From Candidatus Hydrothermota bacterium (GTDB lineage: Bacteria; Hydrothermota; Hydrothermia; UBA1063): a stretch of DNA of 5,333 nt. How positions within the stretch are numbered: the first letter of the stretch is position 1; each line of letters begins with the position of its first letter. This document shows, in pieces, positions 1 through 5,232 of this stretch. Position numbers and translations under genes: made by a program. Location: contig QNDO01000111.1 of the NCBI GenBank assembly GCA_003644895.1, positions 1 to 5,333 of the forward strand, read 5' to 3'. The notes beneath the pieces were generated by a model. The model saw only the letters and a program-made list of their open reading frames with translations, did not search any database and was not told where the DNA came from.

Positions 1-479
1 ATGACCCCCTGCATTCTAAAAACTTCCCGTATAATATCAAAAATCCCCACTATACCAACAAGTTCACCTCCCTTTTCCACCACGGGAAGATGACATCTAT
101 TGTTCATCCTCATCAATTTGTAAGCTTTTTTAATATCTTCGTCTGCGTCGATTGCGTCGAATCTGTAATCCATGATATCTTCAACAAGCACTAAAATTCC
201 CATCTCCGGTGCAATTTTGGCTTCAAATATATCCTCGTCCCAGAATTCATCAATAAAGGGTGTGTATCTTATCAACTCCCTATCATATGGGAGAAAAGCA
301 TCTATAAGATTTTCAATTCGCACTACCCCTACCAGCTTATTTTCATCATCAACCACTGGAACAAGAGGAAATGTATGGAAACCTTTAAATTTCTCAAGTA
401 GTTCCTTGAGACTGGTTTCTTTTTTACACACAATTACATCTGTCCACATTACCTCTCTTACTTTCTTAATTTTTTTCAT
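1..479 (-). CDS. CBS-domain-pair protein, 3' part cut by the window edge
   Basis: The minus strand is open from ATG at 479 to the left edge, giving 159 codons without a stop; the C-terminus is outside the window. Two CBS domains are visible. The first spans about residues 7-62, opening with VREVM and ending FPLVPVVDDENKLVGVVRIE. The second spans about 100-153, opening with VEDIMDYRF and ending CHLPVVEKGGELVGIVGIFD. An acidic linker of about 37 residues separates them. Tandem CBS domains form a Bateman module that binds adenine nucleotides or related ligands and usually regulates an attached or partner protein. No enzyme or membrane domain is seen in the part present, so it may be a stand-alone CBS protein or the N-terminus of something longer. 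The start at 479 keeps the whole VREVM strand; ATG at 449 would cut into it. No Shine-Dalgarno site precedes the start. The ligand and target cannot be told from the sequence. Confidence 0.9.
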   Translation of the reverse strand, partial: MKKIKKVREVMWTDVIVCKKETSLKELLEKFKGFHTFPLVPVVDDENKLVGVVRIENLIDAFLPYDRELIRYTPFIDEFWDEDIFEAKIAPEMGILVLVEDIMDYRFDAIDADEDIKKAYKLMRMNNRCHLPVVEKGGELVGIVGIFDIIREVFRMQGV

Positions 480-488
480 AATGGATAT

Positions 489-517
489 ATATTACACAGT
501 AGAAAAGATAAATGCAA
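489..517 (-). promoter_or_regulatory. possible promoter for the CBS gene, near-leaderless
   Basis: Reading the minus strand, a TTGCAT box (512-517) is followed after 17 bases by TAATAT (489-494), which ends nine bases before the ATG at 479. The -35 box matches the consensus weakly (3 of 6) and the -10 matches 4 of 6. Transcription would start within a few bases of the ATG, which fits the absence of a ribosome binding site. AT-rich DNA gives such matches by chance, so this is tentative. Confidence 0.25.
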
Positions 518-522
518 TATAT

Positions 523-549
523 TTGCTACACTCTCTGCTTTTCTATAAA
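523..549 (+). promoter_or_regulatory. possible promoter for the methyltransferase gene
   Basis: TTGCTA (523-528) and TATAAA (544-549) lie 15 bases apart, upstream of the AGGAGG site. The spacer is shorter than the usual 16-18 bases, and the leader would be only about a dozen bases. This is the best candidate in the 89-base divergent gap on this strand, but it is weak. Confidence 0.25.
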
Positions 550-557
550 ATTTTTAC

Positions 558-563
558 AGGAGG
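558..563 (+). promoter_or_regulatory. ribosome binding site deciding the methyltransferase start
   Basis: A perfect AGGAGG stands five bases before ATG at 569. It selects this ATG over the in-frame ATG at 512, which has no such site and would add 19 residues unlike the family (a Cys/Tyr/Phe-rich stretch). Confidence 0.85.
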
Positions 564-568
564 TTTAT

Positions 569-1309
569 ATGAAAGATTGGTGGAAGGATTATTTTGATGA
601 GATTTACCTCAGAATTTACCCTCACTCAAGCCGAAAGGAGTTAACCCTTAAACAGGTGGACTTTATTGAGAGGGCCTTAAATCTTGAAAAGGGCGCGAGG
701 ATTCTTGATCTTGCCTGTGGATTTGGGAGACACTCTATTGAACTTGCTAAAAGGGGCTATAACGTGACCGGGCTAGATTATTCTTCATTCTTAATAGAAC
801 TTGCAAGAGAGAAAGCAGAGAATGAAAAAGTTAATGTGGAATTTATCCAAGCGGATATGAGAACAATGGATTTCAAGGATGAATTTGATGCTGTAATCAA
901 TATGTTTACATCTTGGGGTTATTTCTCCGATGAAGAAAATTTTGACGTCCTTAAACGTGTATGCCGTGCACTAAAGCGAGGAGGCAGATTTTTACTGGAT
1001 TTTTTCAACCCGCTCATGCTTTTTAAACACATGGTGGAGAAGAGTTGGTATTCAGCCGGGGACATTTATGTTCTTGAAGATGTCTCCCTAGACCCGATAA
1101 AAATGCGCATTGCGAACAAAAGAATTGTTATAGAAAAGGGAGAAGTCATTGATAGAAGAGAACATTCTGTCCGTGTTTACACTAATCAGGAAATTACATG
1201 GTTGCTTAAACAAGCTGGACTGGAATATGTGACCACTTATGGTGATTTTGACGGTAATGAATACAGTGAAAAATCTCGAAGAATGATTATCCTCGCACGA
1301 AAACCTTGA
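569..1309 (+). CDS. class I SAM-dependent methyltransferase, substrate unknown
   Basis: A 246-residue soluble protein with a Rossmann-type methyltransferase fold. Motif I is ILDLACGFGRHS (about residues 45-56), the SAM-binding glycine loop. The acidic residue ending the second strand is in GLDYS (Asp70), which should bind the SAM ribose. VEFIQADM (90-97) gives the Asp next to the adenine, DAVINMFTSWGYF (107-119) is the motif IV region, and LKRGGRFLLDFFNP (136-148) is the strand after the post-motif helix. The N-terminus, with WWKDYFDEIY and YPHSS, resembles the lid of small-molecule methyltransferases of the Methyltransf_25 type. About 100 C-terminal residues after the core probably shape the substrate pocket. 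I cannot name the substrate. The gene stands alone between a divergent and a convergent neighbour, so context gives no pathway. The start is fixed by the AGGAGG at 558. Confidence 0.92.
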   Translation: MKDWWKDYFDEIYLRIYPHSSRKELTLKQVDFIERALNLEKGARILDLACGFGRHSIELAKRGYNVTGLDYSSFLIELAREKAENEKVNVEFIQADMRTMDFKDEFDAVINMFTSWGYFSDEENFDVLKRVCRALKRGGRFLLDFFNPLMLFKHMVEKSWYSAGDIYVLEDVSLDPIKMRIANKRIVIEKGEVIDRREHSVRVYTNQEITWLLKQAGLEYVTTYGDFDGNEYSEKSRRMIILARKP

Positions 1310-1315
1310 AGCAAA

Positions 1316-3946
1316 TTATCTACATTTTACAACCCTGGTTTTCAATGTATTTTTAGAAGACCTGTATATAATAATATATACACCTGGAGGACATCTTCTT
1401 CCATATGAATCTGAGCCATCCCATACAAGCAGCGAATCTTTTTCTTTTAAGCTTCTCACTTTTCTTCCTTCTACATTGTAAATCTCCACTACTCCTTTCG
1501 AATCTGCAGGCACAAGTATGGCTAAGTTGTGATTAAATGGATTGGGATAAACCTTAATTCCTGAAATCTTAGAGATGTTCTCCTGAATTTCTGTGATTCT
1601 TCCTCTCCTTCTGTAGAAAATTTCCTTTCCACTTCCTATAAGATTATCCCATACTAAATGTAGCGCCCCATTGCTGTATGCCATTGCTGGTAACTCTGAA
1701 AGGAAACTGTCACGGGTAACCCTGAATACAGGGGCCCATGTTTTTCCAGAATCAACAGAATATGTGAAATATACTTCATACTGAAGATACTCATCTCTAT
1801 CGCCATACCAGACTGCGAAAACTGTATCGCGGGCCAAAATTCTTGGATAATAGAAACCCTGACCGCTTGTCCCTGCCCTTGTTAACCTGCGCGCAGGATA
1901 CCAGGACACACCGTAATTCTCACTTCTTTTCACGAATATCTCCTCTTCAAAGGAATCACCGTCAATGTTCTCCGACCATATCATATAGACATTGCTTCCA
2001 TCTGCAGCAATATCTGGAAAATTAGCCCCTTTTGAGTAAGTCAGTTGTACAGGTGCCTCCCAGCTTGTCCCATTATACCGCTGGTAAAAGATTTGTAGTG
2101 TATCATTCACATACTCAGTATAAACCACATGTATCATATCCCCTGAGGCAGCTATAGCTTCACCCTTCGCACCGTATTCTACGGATTGCCAGGTCTCTCC
2201 ACCGTCGAGGCTTCTTCTAAAACCATTTTTCCAAACCACATAGACTTTTTCTCCAGATACTGCTATATCCGGTCTGAGAGAAGCAGAGTCAGGGTCACTC
2301 AACAGTATATCTCCACTCCATGCATCTCCATTGTTTGTACTGCGTTTGTAATAAATCTCGGAGTTCGTACCTCTTCTATCCATAAAAACCACATGTAGAG
2401 TTTCATGAACTGCCACAATTTCTGGATAATAGTAAAAGAAACTTTCCGTATACTGGGTAAGGAGTGTGTCATCACTCCAGTTCATACCACCATTGATACT
2501 TCTCTTATAATATAATCCTCTGGGTGTTCTATTATCACTCCAGATCACATACACCATAGAATCCCAAGCTGCTATCGCTGCCTCAAGTGATGCAGCACCA
2601 TCCTGTACTGTAAGTTGATCTTCGTCTTTCCATTCAGAAGGTAAAGGAGTGGCTGAAAGGGCGTTGTAAATATTGATTCTACCGTAACCATAATAGATAT
2701 CGAAACCCGAAGCTCCCAGATCATCTGCATTGTTTTCTATAATACTTTTAACATCTACATTGGTGAGATAAGGATTCAAGGAAAGGATAAGTCCAGCAAG
2801 TCCCGCAACCTGAGGAGCAGACATGGATGTGCCTGACCAGTATTGATACGTATCATTCCATGCTGTTGAATAAATCCAGCAACCTGGAGCCATTACATCC
2901 AACCAGTCTCCATAATTACTTCCAAAGGAACACCAGGGTGAGGGAACACATCGTGCATCGTCATTATCTGTTGCACCAACTGCAATTACATTGGTATAGT
3001 ATGCTGGATATTGAATCTGATACGAATTATTGTTACCCATGGAAGCTACTATGAGAGCTCCATTGTCCCAGGCATAATTTACGGCATCCTGCAACGTAGA
3101 AGACGCAGATGTACCTCCCATACTCATATTTATAACCCGGGCACCGTTGTCAACTGCATACTGGATTCCCTGAGCCCACCACGAGTAGTATCCCCGATTA
3201 TTGCTATCTAGAACCTTAACCGGCATAAGGGAGACATACCACATAACACCTGAAACTCCAGTCCCATTGTTCCCTCTTGCCCCTATAATACCAGCATTGA
3301 TGGTACCATGTCCATGGTCATCCTGAGGATTATTATTGTTGGATACGAAATTCCATCCATGGTAATCATCTATATATCCATTGCCATCATCGTCAATACC
3401 GTTGCCAGGAATCTCATCGTAATTTTTCCATAGGTTGGTAGTGGTATTGGAAGGAGTGGAAGTAATGTCAGGATGATCAAGATCCACACCTGTATCGAGG
3501 ATTCCAATTATTACATCCCTGCTGCCGGTCTCCAGGTCCCACCCGGTGGTGGCATGGGTATCACATCCTGGAGTTCCAGCATGCTGACCAGATGGATTCT
3601 GGCCGGTATTTTTAAGGTGCCATTGATTGCCGAAATAGGAATCATTGGGTTCTGCATGGCCATATCCTATATAATCGGGTTCAGCATATTCTACCAATGG
3701 GTTTATAGAGTACGCTTTAACAATCTCTTTGATATCTATTTGAGCATTGGTGTAAAAGAGAAATATCCTCTGGAGACCATGCCTGTTCTCTCTTACTCTT
3801 TTGAAAAGAGGACTCACCTTTATGATACGGTACTTGCTGTTAAGTTCACTAAGTGATGATGGGGAGAATCCCTCTTTAAGCTTCACTATAAAATGATCTT
3901 CAGCATAACCAGAAAAGATTAATATAACACATAAAATTAATCCCAT
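1316..3946 (-). CDS. secreted subtilisin-family (S8) serine protease with Asp-box propeller and sorting-type C-terminal domain
   Basis: An 876-residue exported endopeptidase, numbered from ATG at 3946. Residues 1-15 are a short signal peptide ending SGYA, with likely cleavage before Glu-Asp. Residues 17-95 look like a fervidolysin-type propeptide (FIVKLKEGF at its start, PLVEYAEPDY at its end). The S8 domain spans about 105-435: catalytic Asp151 in GILDTGVDLDHPD, His213 in DDHGHGTINAG, oxyanion Asn305 in ASMGNNN, and Ser374 in SGTSMSAP. All four are present, so it should be active. The block DDDGNGYIDD (185-194) is a likely Ca-binding insert. Residues about 440-780 form a propeller with Asp boxes. 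Residues about 790-876 hold KVYPNPFN and the GVYIIIYR / RVVK ending of T9SS-CTD or FlgD-Ig-like domains, suggesting export through the outer membrane or surface attachment. The role is probably breakdown of external protein. GTG at 3955 is in frame, but it forms part of the ribosome binding site, so ATG at 3946 is preferred. Confidence 0.95.
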   Translation of the reverse strand: MGLILCVILIFSGYAEDHFIVKLKEGFSPSSLSELNSKYRIIKVSPLFKRVRENRHGLQRIFLFYTNAQIDIKEIVKAYSINPLVEYAEPDYIGYGHAEPNDSYFGNQWHLKNTGQNPSGQHAGTPGCDTHATTGWDLETGSRDVIIGILDTGVDLDHPDITSTPSNTTTNLWKNYDEIPGNGIDDDGNGYIDDYHGWNFVSNNNNPQDDHGHGTINAGIIGARGNNGTGVSGVMWYVSLMPVKVLDSNNRGYYSWWAQGIQYAVDNGARVINMSMGGTSASSTLQDAVNYAWDNGALIVASMGNNNSYQIQYPAYYTNVIAVGATDNDDARCVPSPWCSFGSNYGDWLDVMAPGCWIYSTAWNDTYQYWSGTSMSAPQVAGLAGLILSLNPYLTNVDVKSIIENNADDLGASGFDIYYGYGRINIYNALSATPLPSEWKDEDQLTVQDGAASLEAAIAAWDSMVYVIWSDNRTPRGLYYKRSINGGMNWSDDTLLTQYTESFFYYYPEIVAVHETLHVVFMDRRGTNSEIYYKRSTNNGDAWSGDILLSDPDSASLRPDIAVSGEKVYVVWKNGFRRSLDGGETWQSVEYGAKGEAIAASGDMIHVVYTEYVNDTLQIFYQRYNGTSWEAPVQLTYSKGANFPDIAADGSNVYMIWSENIDGDSFEEEIFVKRSENYGVSWYPARRLTRAGTSGQGFYYPRILARDTVFAVWYGDRDEYLQYEVYFTYSVDSGKTWAPVFRVTRDSFLSELPAMAYSNGALHLVWDNLIGSGKEIFYRRRGRITEIQENISKISGIKVYPNPFNHNLAILVPADSKGVVEIYNVEGRKVRSLKEKDSLLVWDGSDSYGRRCPPGVYIIIYRSSKNTLKTRVVKCR
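1319..1579 (-). other. C-terminal sorting / FlgD-Ig-like domain of the protease
   Basis: The last 87 residues or so begin ISGIKVYPNPFNHN, continue with VEIYNVEGRKVRSL and VWDGSDSYGR, and end PPGVYIIIYRSS ... TRVVKCR. This order (YPNPFN, a 'YN..G..V' strand, 'WDG.D..G....GVY', a final basic strand) is that of T9SS type A sorting domains and the related FlgD-Ig-like domain. In Bacteroidetes and relatives the domain directs cargo through the type IX secretion system and is then removed. No T9SS component is in this window, so the export route is inferred. Confidence 0.75.
1321..1354 (+). terminator. possible intrinsic terminator for the methyltransferase gene
   Basis: TACATT (1321-1326) pairs with AATGTA (1344-1349). 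Inside that stem AACC (1331-1334) can pair with GGTT (1337-1340), though the two-base loop would force the inner pairs to open. Five T residues follow directly (1350-1354). The outer stem is AT-rich and the structure is interrupted, so it would be a weak terminator. It begins twelve bases after the methyltransferase stop and lies inside the last codons of the protease on the other strand. It has no T-run on the minus strand, so it would serve only the plus-strand transcript. A competing pairing of GAAAACC (1299-1305) with GGTTTTC (1337-1343) also exists. Confidence 0.4.
1601..2635 (-). repeat. Asp-box (BNR/sialidase-type) propeller repeats inside the protease
   Basis: About 345 residues of the protease consist of diverged repeats of the form 'VYVVW-x-D/N ... 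IYYKRS-x-D/N-x-G-x-x-W'. Asp boxes end with Trp at residues 490, 543, 586, 629, 682 and 737 of the 876-residue protein, with spacings of 53, 43, 43, 53 and 55. Examples are SLDGGETW, SENYGVSW and SVDSGKTW; the fourth (RYNGTSW) is degenerate. A last unit (LHLVWDN ... IFYRRRG) has no box. Six or seven blades are implied. Such propellers stabilise the fold and often bind ligands; I see no sialidase catalytic residues to assign, so a binding or spacer role is inferred. Confidence 0.85.
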
Positions 3947-3951
3947 CCATC

Positions 3952-3960
3952 TCACCCCCT
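3952..3960 (-). promoter_or_regulatory. ribosome binding site deciding the protease start
   Basis: On the minus strand AGGGGGTGA differs from the ideal AGGAGGTGA at one base and stands five bases before ATG at 3946. The in-frame GTG at 3955 overlaps this element, so it has no room for a binding site of its own and is an unlikely start. Confidence 0.75.
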
Positions 3961-3971
3961 TTTAGTGAATA

Positions 3972-3999
3972 ATTTTACAACTTTATGTATGTTTGTCAA
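3972..3999 (-). promoter_or_regulatory. sigma-70-type promoter of the protease gene
   Basis: Reading the minus strand, a perfect TTGACA (3994-3999) is followed after 16 bases by TAAAAT (3972-3977), which matches five of six bases of the -10 consensus. Transcription would start near 3965, leaving a leader of about 19 bases that carries the ribosome binding site. This is the best promoter in the window and suggests expression under the housekeeping sigma factor. Confidence 0.65.
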
Positions 4000-4049
4000 G
4001 GAGAACAGAAAATCCAGAATTTTTGAGTTCAAAGATGGGTAAAATAGAT

Positions 4050-4078
4050 TTGCAAACCCGGGGCTTTCAGTTTAAATT
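4050..4078 (+). promoter_or_regulatory. possible promoter of the lipoprotein-cutA-cupin group, leaderless
   Basis: TTGCAA (4050-4055), a 17-base spacer and TAAATT (4073-4078) match the consensus at 4 of 6 bases each. The -10 box ends six bases before ATG at 4085, so the transcript would begin at or next to the start codon. No Shine-Dalgarno sequence is present between them. A near-palindrome AAACCCGGGGCTTT lies in the spacer and could be an operator, though nothing else supports this. Confidence 0.35.
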
Positions 4079-4084
4079 TTATCC

Positions 4085-4342
4085 ATGAAAAGATTCTTAC
4101 TCTTTGTGATAAGTGGGGTTGTTATATTCAGTGCCTGCTCTACTCTCCCGGTTACCAGATACAGCAATGCTTACAAGGAACCGGGATTTGGAGTGGGACT
4201 TGATGTAGCCATGGGACGAGAGCTCAGCATGGGAATCAGCTCAGATGGAAGTACCTATGAAGACGATTCCCTGGAATACTGGTATCCTCTCATTGGGATT
4301 TCCGGTTACTTTAATTTTTCCCTGGTATTTATATCGCATTAG
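4085..4342 (+). CDS. small putative lipoprotein, possibly truncated or frameshifted
   Basis: An 85-residue product. The N-terminus MKRFLLFVISGVVIFSAC is a lipoprotein signal: two basic residues, a hydrophobic stretch and a lipobox-like FSA-Cys18 (Phe at -3 is atypical, where Leu is usual). The mature part would be only 68 residues. It contains strands with alternating small and hydrophobic residues (GFGVGLDVAMG, YWYPLIGISGYFNF), like the opening strands of a small outer-membrane beta-barrel, then stops. I do not recognise the family. A one-base insertion at the T-run 4316-4320 would switch the reading to an ending PGIYIALGK with a TGA at 4348 that overlaps the upstream cutA ATG, so the present end may be a frameshift product. 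It has no ribosome binding site and may be leaderless. It is probably the first gene of an operon with cutA. Confidence 0.6.
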   Translation: MKRFLLFVISGVVIFSACSTLPVTRYSNAYKEPGFGVGLDVAMGRELSMGISSDGSTYEDDSLEYWYPLIGISGYFNFSLVFISH

Positions 4343-4352
4343 GTAAATGAAA

Positions 4353-4667
4353 ATGGCAGAGTATATTTTTGTATACACAACTTTTCCGGATGAAGAAAAG
4401 GCAAAGGAAATTGGAGAGCATCTCGTAAGGGAAAAATTGGCAGCATGTGTAAACTTCTGGCCGATAAAGTCCATATACACCTGGAAGGGCGAGATCCAGC
4501 ATGATCAAGAGGTGGCAATGATTATAAAAACAAAAAAAGAACTCTATGAAAAAGTTGAAAGGAGGCTCAAAGAATTACATCCTTATGAGGTCCCAGCAAT
4601 TCTGGAGATTAAGGTCACAAGTGGGCTTCAGGAGTATCTTGGCTGGTTGAAGGAATGTACAGAGTAG
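4353..4667 (+). CDS. cutA: CutA-family divalent-cation tolerance protein
   Basis: A 104-residue cytosolic protein that matches the CutA1 family along its whole length: EYIFVYTTFPDEEKAKEI at the N-terminus, LAACVN (29-34), SIYTWKGEI (40-48), MIIKTKKELYEKV (56-68), the signature ELHPYEVP (74-81) and a C-terminal helix ending YLGWLKECTE. CutA proteins form very stable trimers with a ferredoxin-like fold and bind divalent metals such as copper. They were linked to metal tolerance in E. coli, but their true role is unsettled. The length is normal and no key block is missing. Two starts are possible: ATG at 4347 and ATG at 4353. The second is preferred because AGGT (4341-4344) is eight bases upstream of it and only two from the first. 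The gene starts ten bases after the lipoprotein stop, so translation is probably coupled. Confidence 0.95.
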   Translation: MAEYIFVYTTFPDEEKAKEIGEHLVREKLAACVNFWPIKSIYTWKGEIQHDQEVAMIIKTKKELYEKVERRLKELHPYEVPAILEIKVTSGLQEYLGWLKECTE

Positions 4668-4704
4668 GAATATTTTAATAGTCAAAATTTTGCAAAATTA
4701 CTGT

Positions 4705-4711
4705 GAGGTGA
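4705..4711 (+). promoter_or_regulatory. ribosome binding site of the cupin gene
   Basis: GAGGTGA stands three bases before ATG at 4715, measured from its last A, with the GAGG core six bases away. It gives the cupin its own translation start, in keeping with the 47-base gap from cutA. The preceding AT-rich gap holds the palindrome CAAAATTTTG (4683-4692), of unknown meaning. Confidence 0.7.
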
Positions 4712-4714
4712 AAA

Positions 4715-5056
4715 ATGCAGCATGATGGACAATCTGTGGGTAAAAATCTCCTTCGAGAGGTGAGCAAGCTTGCCGACATTGCAGACTACCAGGAAGGAGC
4801 AATAGTAAGCAGGACAATTATTAATAGAAAAACAGGGACTGTGACATTCTTTGCTTTTGACCAGGACGAAAGCCTCAGTGAACACACAGCACCCTTCGAT
4901 GCCTTGGTTTATATTCTTGATGGTGAGGCTAAAATCACCATTTCCGGGAAATCTTTCTCTGTAAAGAAAGACGAAATGATCATAATGCCAGCCAATGAAC
5001 CCCACTCTTTGAAAGCAGTGAAAAGATTCAAGATGCTTCTGGTAATGATCAGGTGA
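4715..5056 (+). CDS. small single-domain cupin protein
   Basis: A 113-residue soluble protein with one cupin beta-barrel (Cupin_2 type) in residues about 40-113, preceded by a 40-residue N-terminal extension. Cupin motif 1 is seen in SEHTAPFDALVYILDG (55-70) and motif 2 in KKDEMIIMPANEPH (84-97). His57 and His97 are kept as likely metal ligands. The second His of the usual HxH pair is Ala59, and Asp62 stands near the usual Glu position, so metal binding may be weaker or use other ligands. As far as I recall, the order 'SEHTAPFDALV ... MPAN.PH.LKA...FKMLL' is common in a conserved family of bacterial and archaeal stand-alone cupins with no established reaction. The gene follows cutA by 47 bases on the same strand and is probably co-transcribed. 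Both families can bind metals, but a shared role is only a guess. Confidence 0.9.
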   Translation: MQHDGQSVGKNLLREVSKLADIADYQEGAIVSRTIINRKTGTVTFFAFDQDESLSEHTAPFDALVYILDGEAKITISGKSFSVKKDEMIIMPANEPHSLKAVKRFKMLLVMIR

Positions 5057-5160
5057 TAAAATCTCTTTACCATCCTTAAGAGAATCCATGACAATCATAG
5101 TCTGGGACTGATTTACCGAGAGCAAAATTACATCCCCACACCACTAAGAGGAGATTATCC
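5057..5160. other. intergenic stretch after the cupin
   Basis: This stretch between the cupin stop and the short ORF has no convincing gene or promoter. TCTCTT (5062-5067) and AAGAGA (5078-5083) form a six-base inverted repeat around a ten-base loop, but no T-run follows, so it does not look like a terminator. I see nothing else in it until the AGGAG at its right end. Confidence 0.4.
5149..5153 (+). promoter_or_regulatory. ribosome binding site of the 23-codon ORF
   Basis: AGGAG, within AGAGGAG (5147-5153), stands seven bases before ATG at 5161, which is ideal spacing. It is the main reason to take the short ORF seriously. Confidence 0.5.
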
Positions 5161-5232
5161 ATGGGGGAACTTGACCTTTTTGATTTTCACAGAAATCTGG
5201 GAAAATCGGTGGAAGTATTTAAGCTGTATTAA
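5161..5232 (+). CDS. 23-residue ORF, either a small protein or a gene start broken by a frameshift
   Basis: The ORF begins MGELDLFDFHRNLGKSVEVF and ends at TAA (5230-5232). The only strong evidence is the well-placed AGGAG. The peptide is amphipathic and mixed in charge, unlike random AT-rich sequence, and reads like the N-terminus of a soluble protein. A change of frame near 5221 would let the reading continue from codon 5223 (AVLTGRTILEILT...) to a stop at 5292, which is still short. I do not recognise it. It follows the cupin stop by 104 bases and may share that transcript. It could be a real small protein, a remnant of a decayed gene, or chance. Confidence 0.35.
   Translation: MGELDLFDFHRNLGKSVEVFKLY

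Noticed and set aside
172..597. Open frame of 141 codons on the plus strand
   Set aside because: It is Ser/Thr-rich low-complexity translation opposite the CBS gene, which has clear domain motifs on the minus strand.
1601..2635. Nucleotide-level tandem repeat or recent duplication in the protease
   Set aside because: The repeats are visible only as diverged protein motifs with variable spacing; the DNA shows no near-identical copies.
3473..3856. Open frame of 127 codons on the plus strand inside the protease
   Set aside because: It is antisense to the propeptide and catalytic domain, has no recognisable motif or ribosome binding site, and is explained by the real gene.
4053..4066. Near-palindrome AAACCCGGGGCTTT as a regulator binding site
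   Set aside because: It is imperfect, occurs once, and no regulator gene is nearby; it is mentioned only within the promoter entry.
4241..4480. Minus-strand frame of 79 codons over the end of the lipoprotein and start of cutA
   Set aside because: It is a shadow of cutA, which is recognised over its whole length.
5062..5083. Inverted repeat TCTCTT / AAGAGA as a terminator after the cupin
   Set aside because: The stem is six base pairs with a ten-base loop and no T-run follows; it could easily be chance.
4682..5125. Minus-strand frame of 147 codons over the cupin
   Set aside because: The plus strand here encodes a clear cupin with its own ribosome binding site; the minus-strand product is Cys/His-rich and matches nothing I know.
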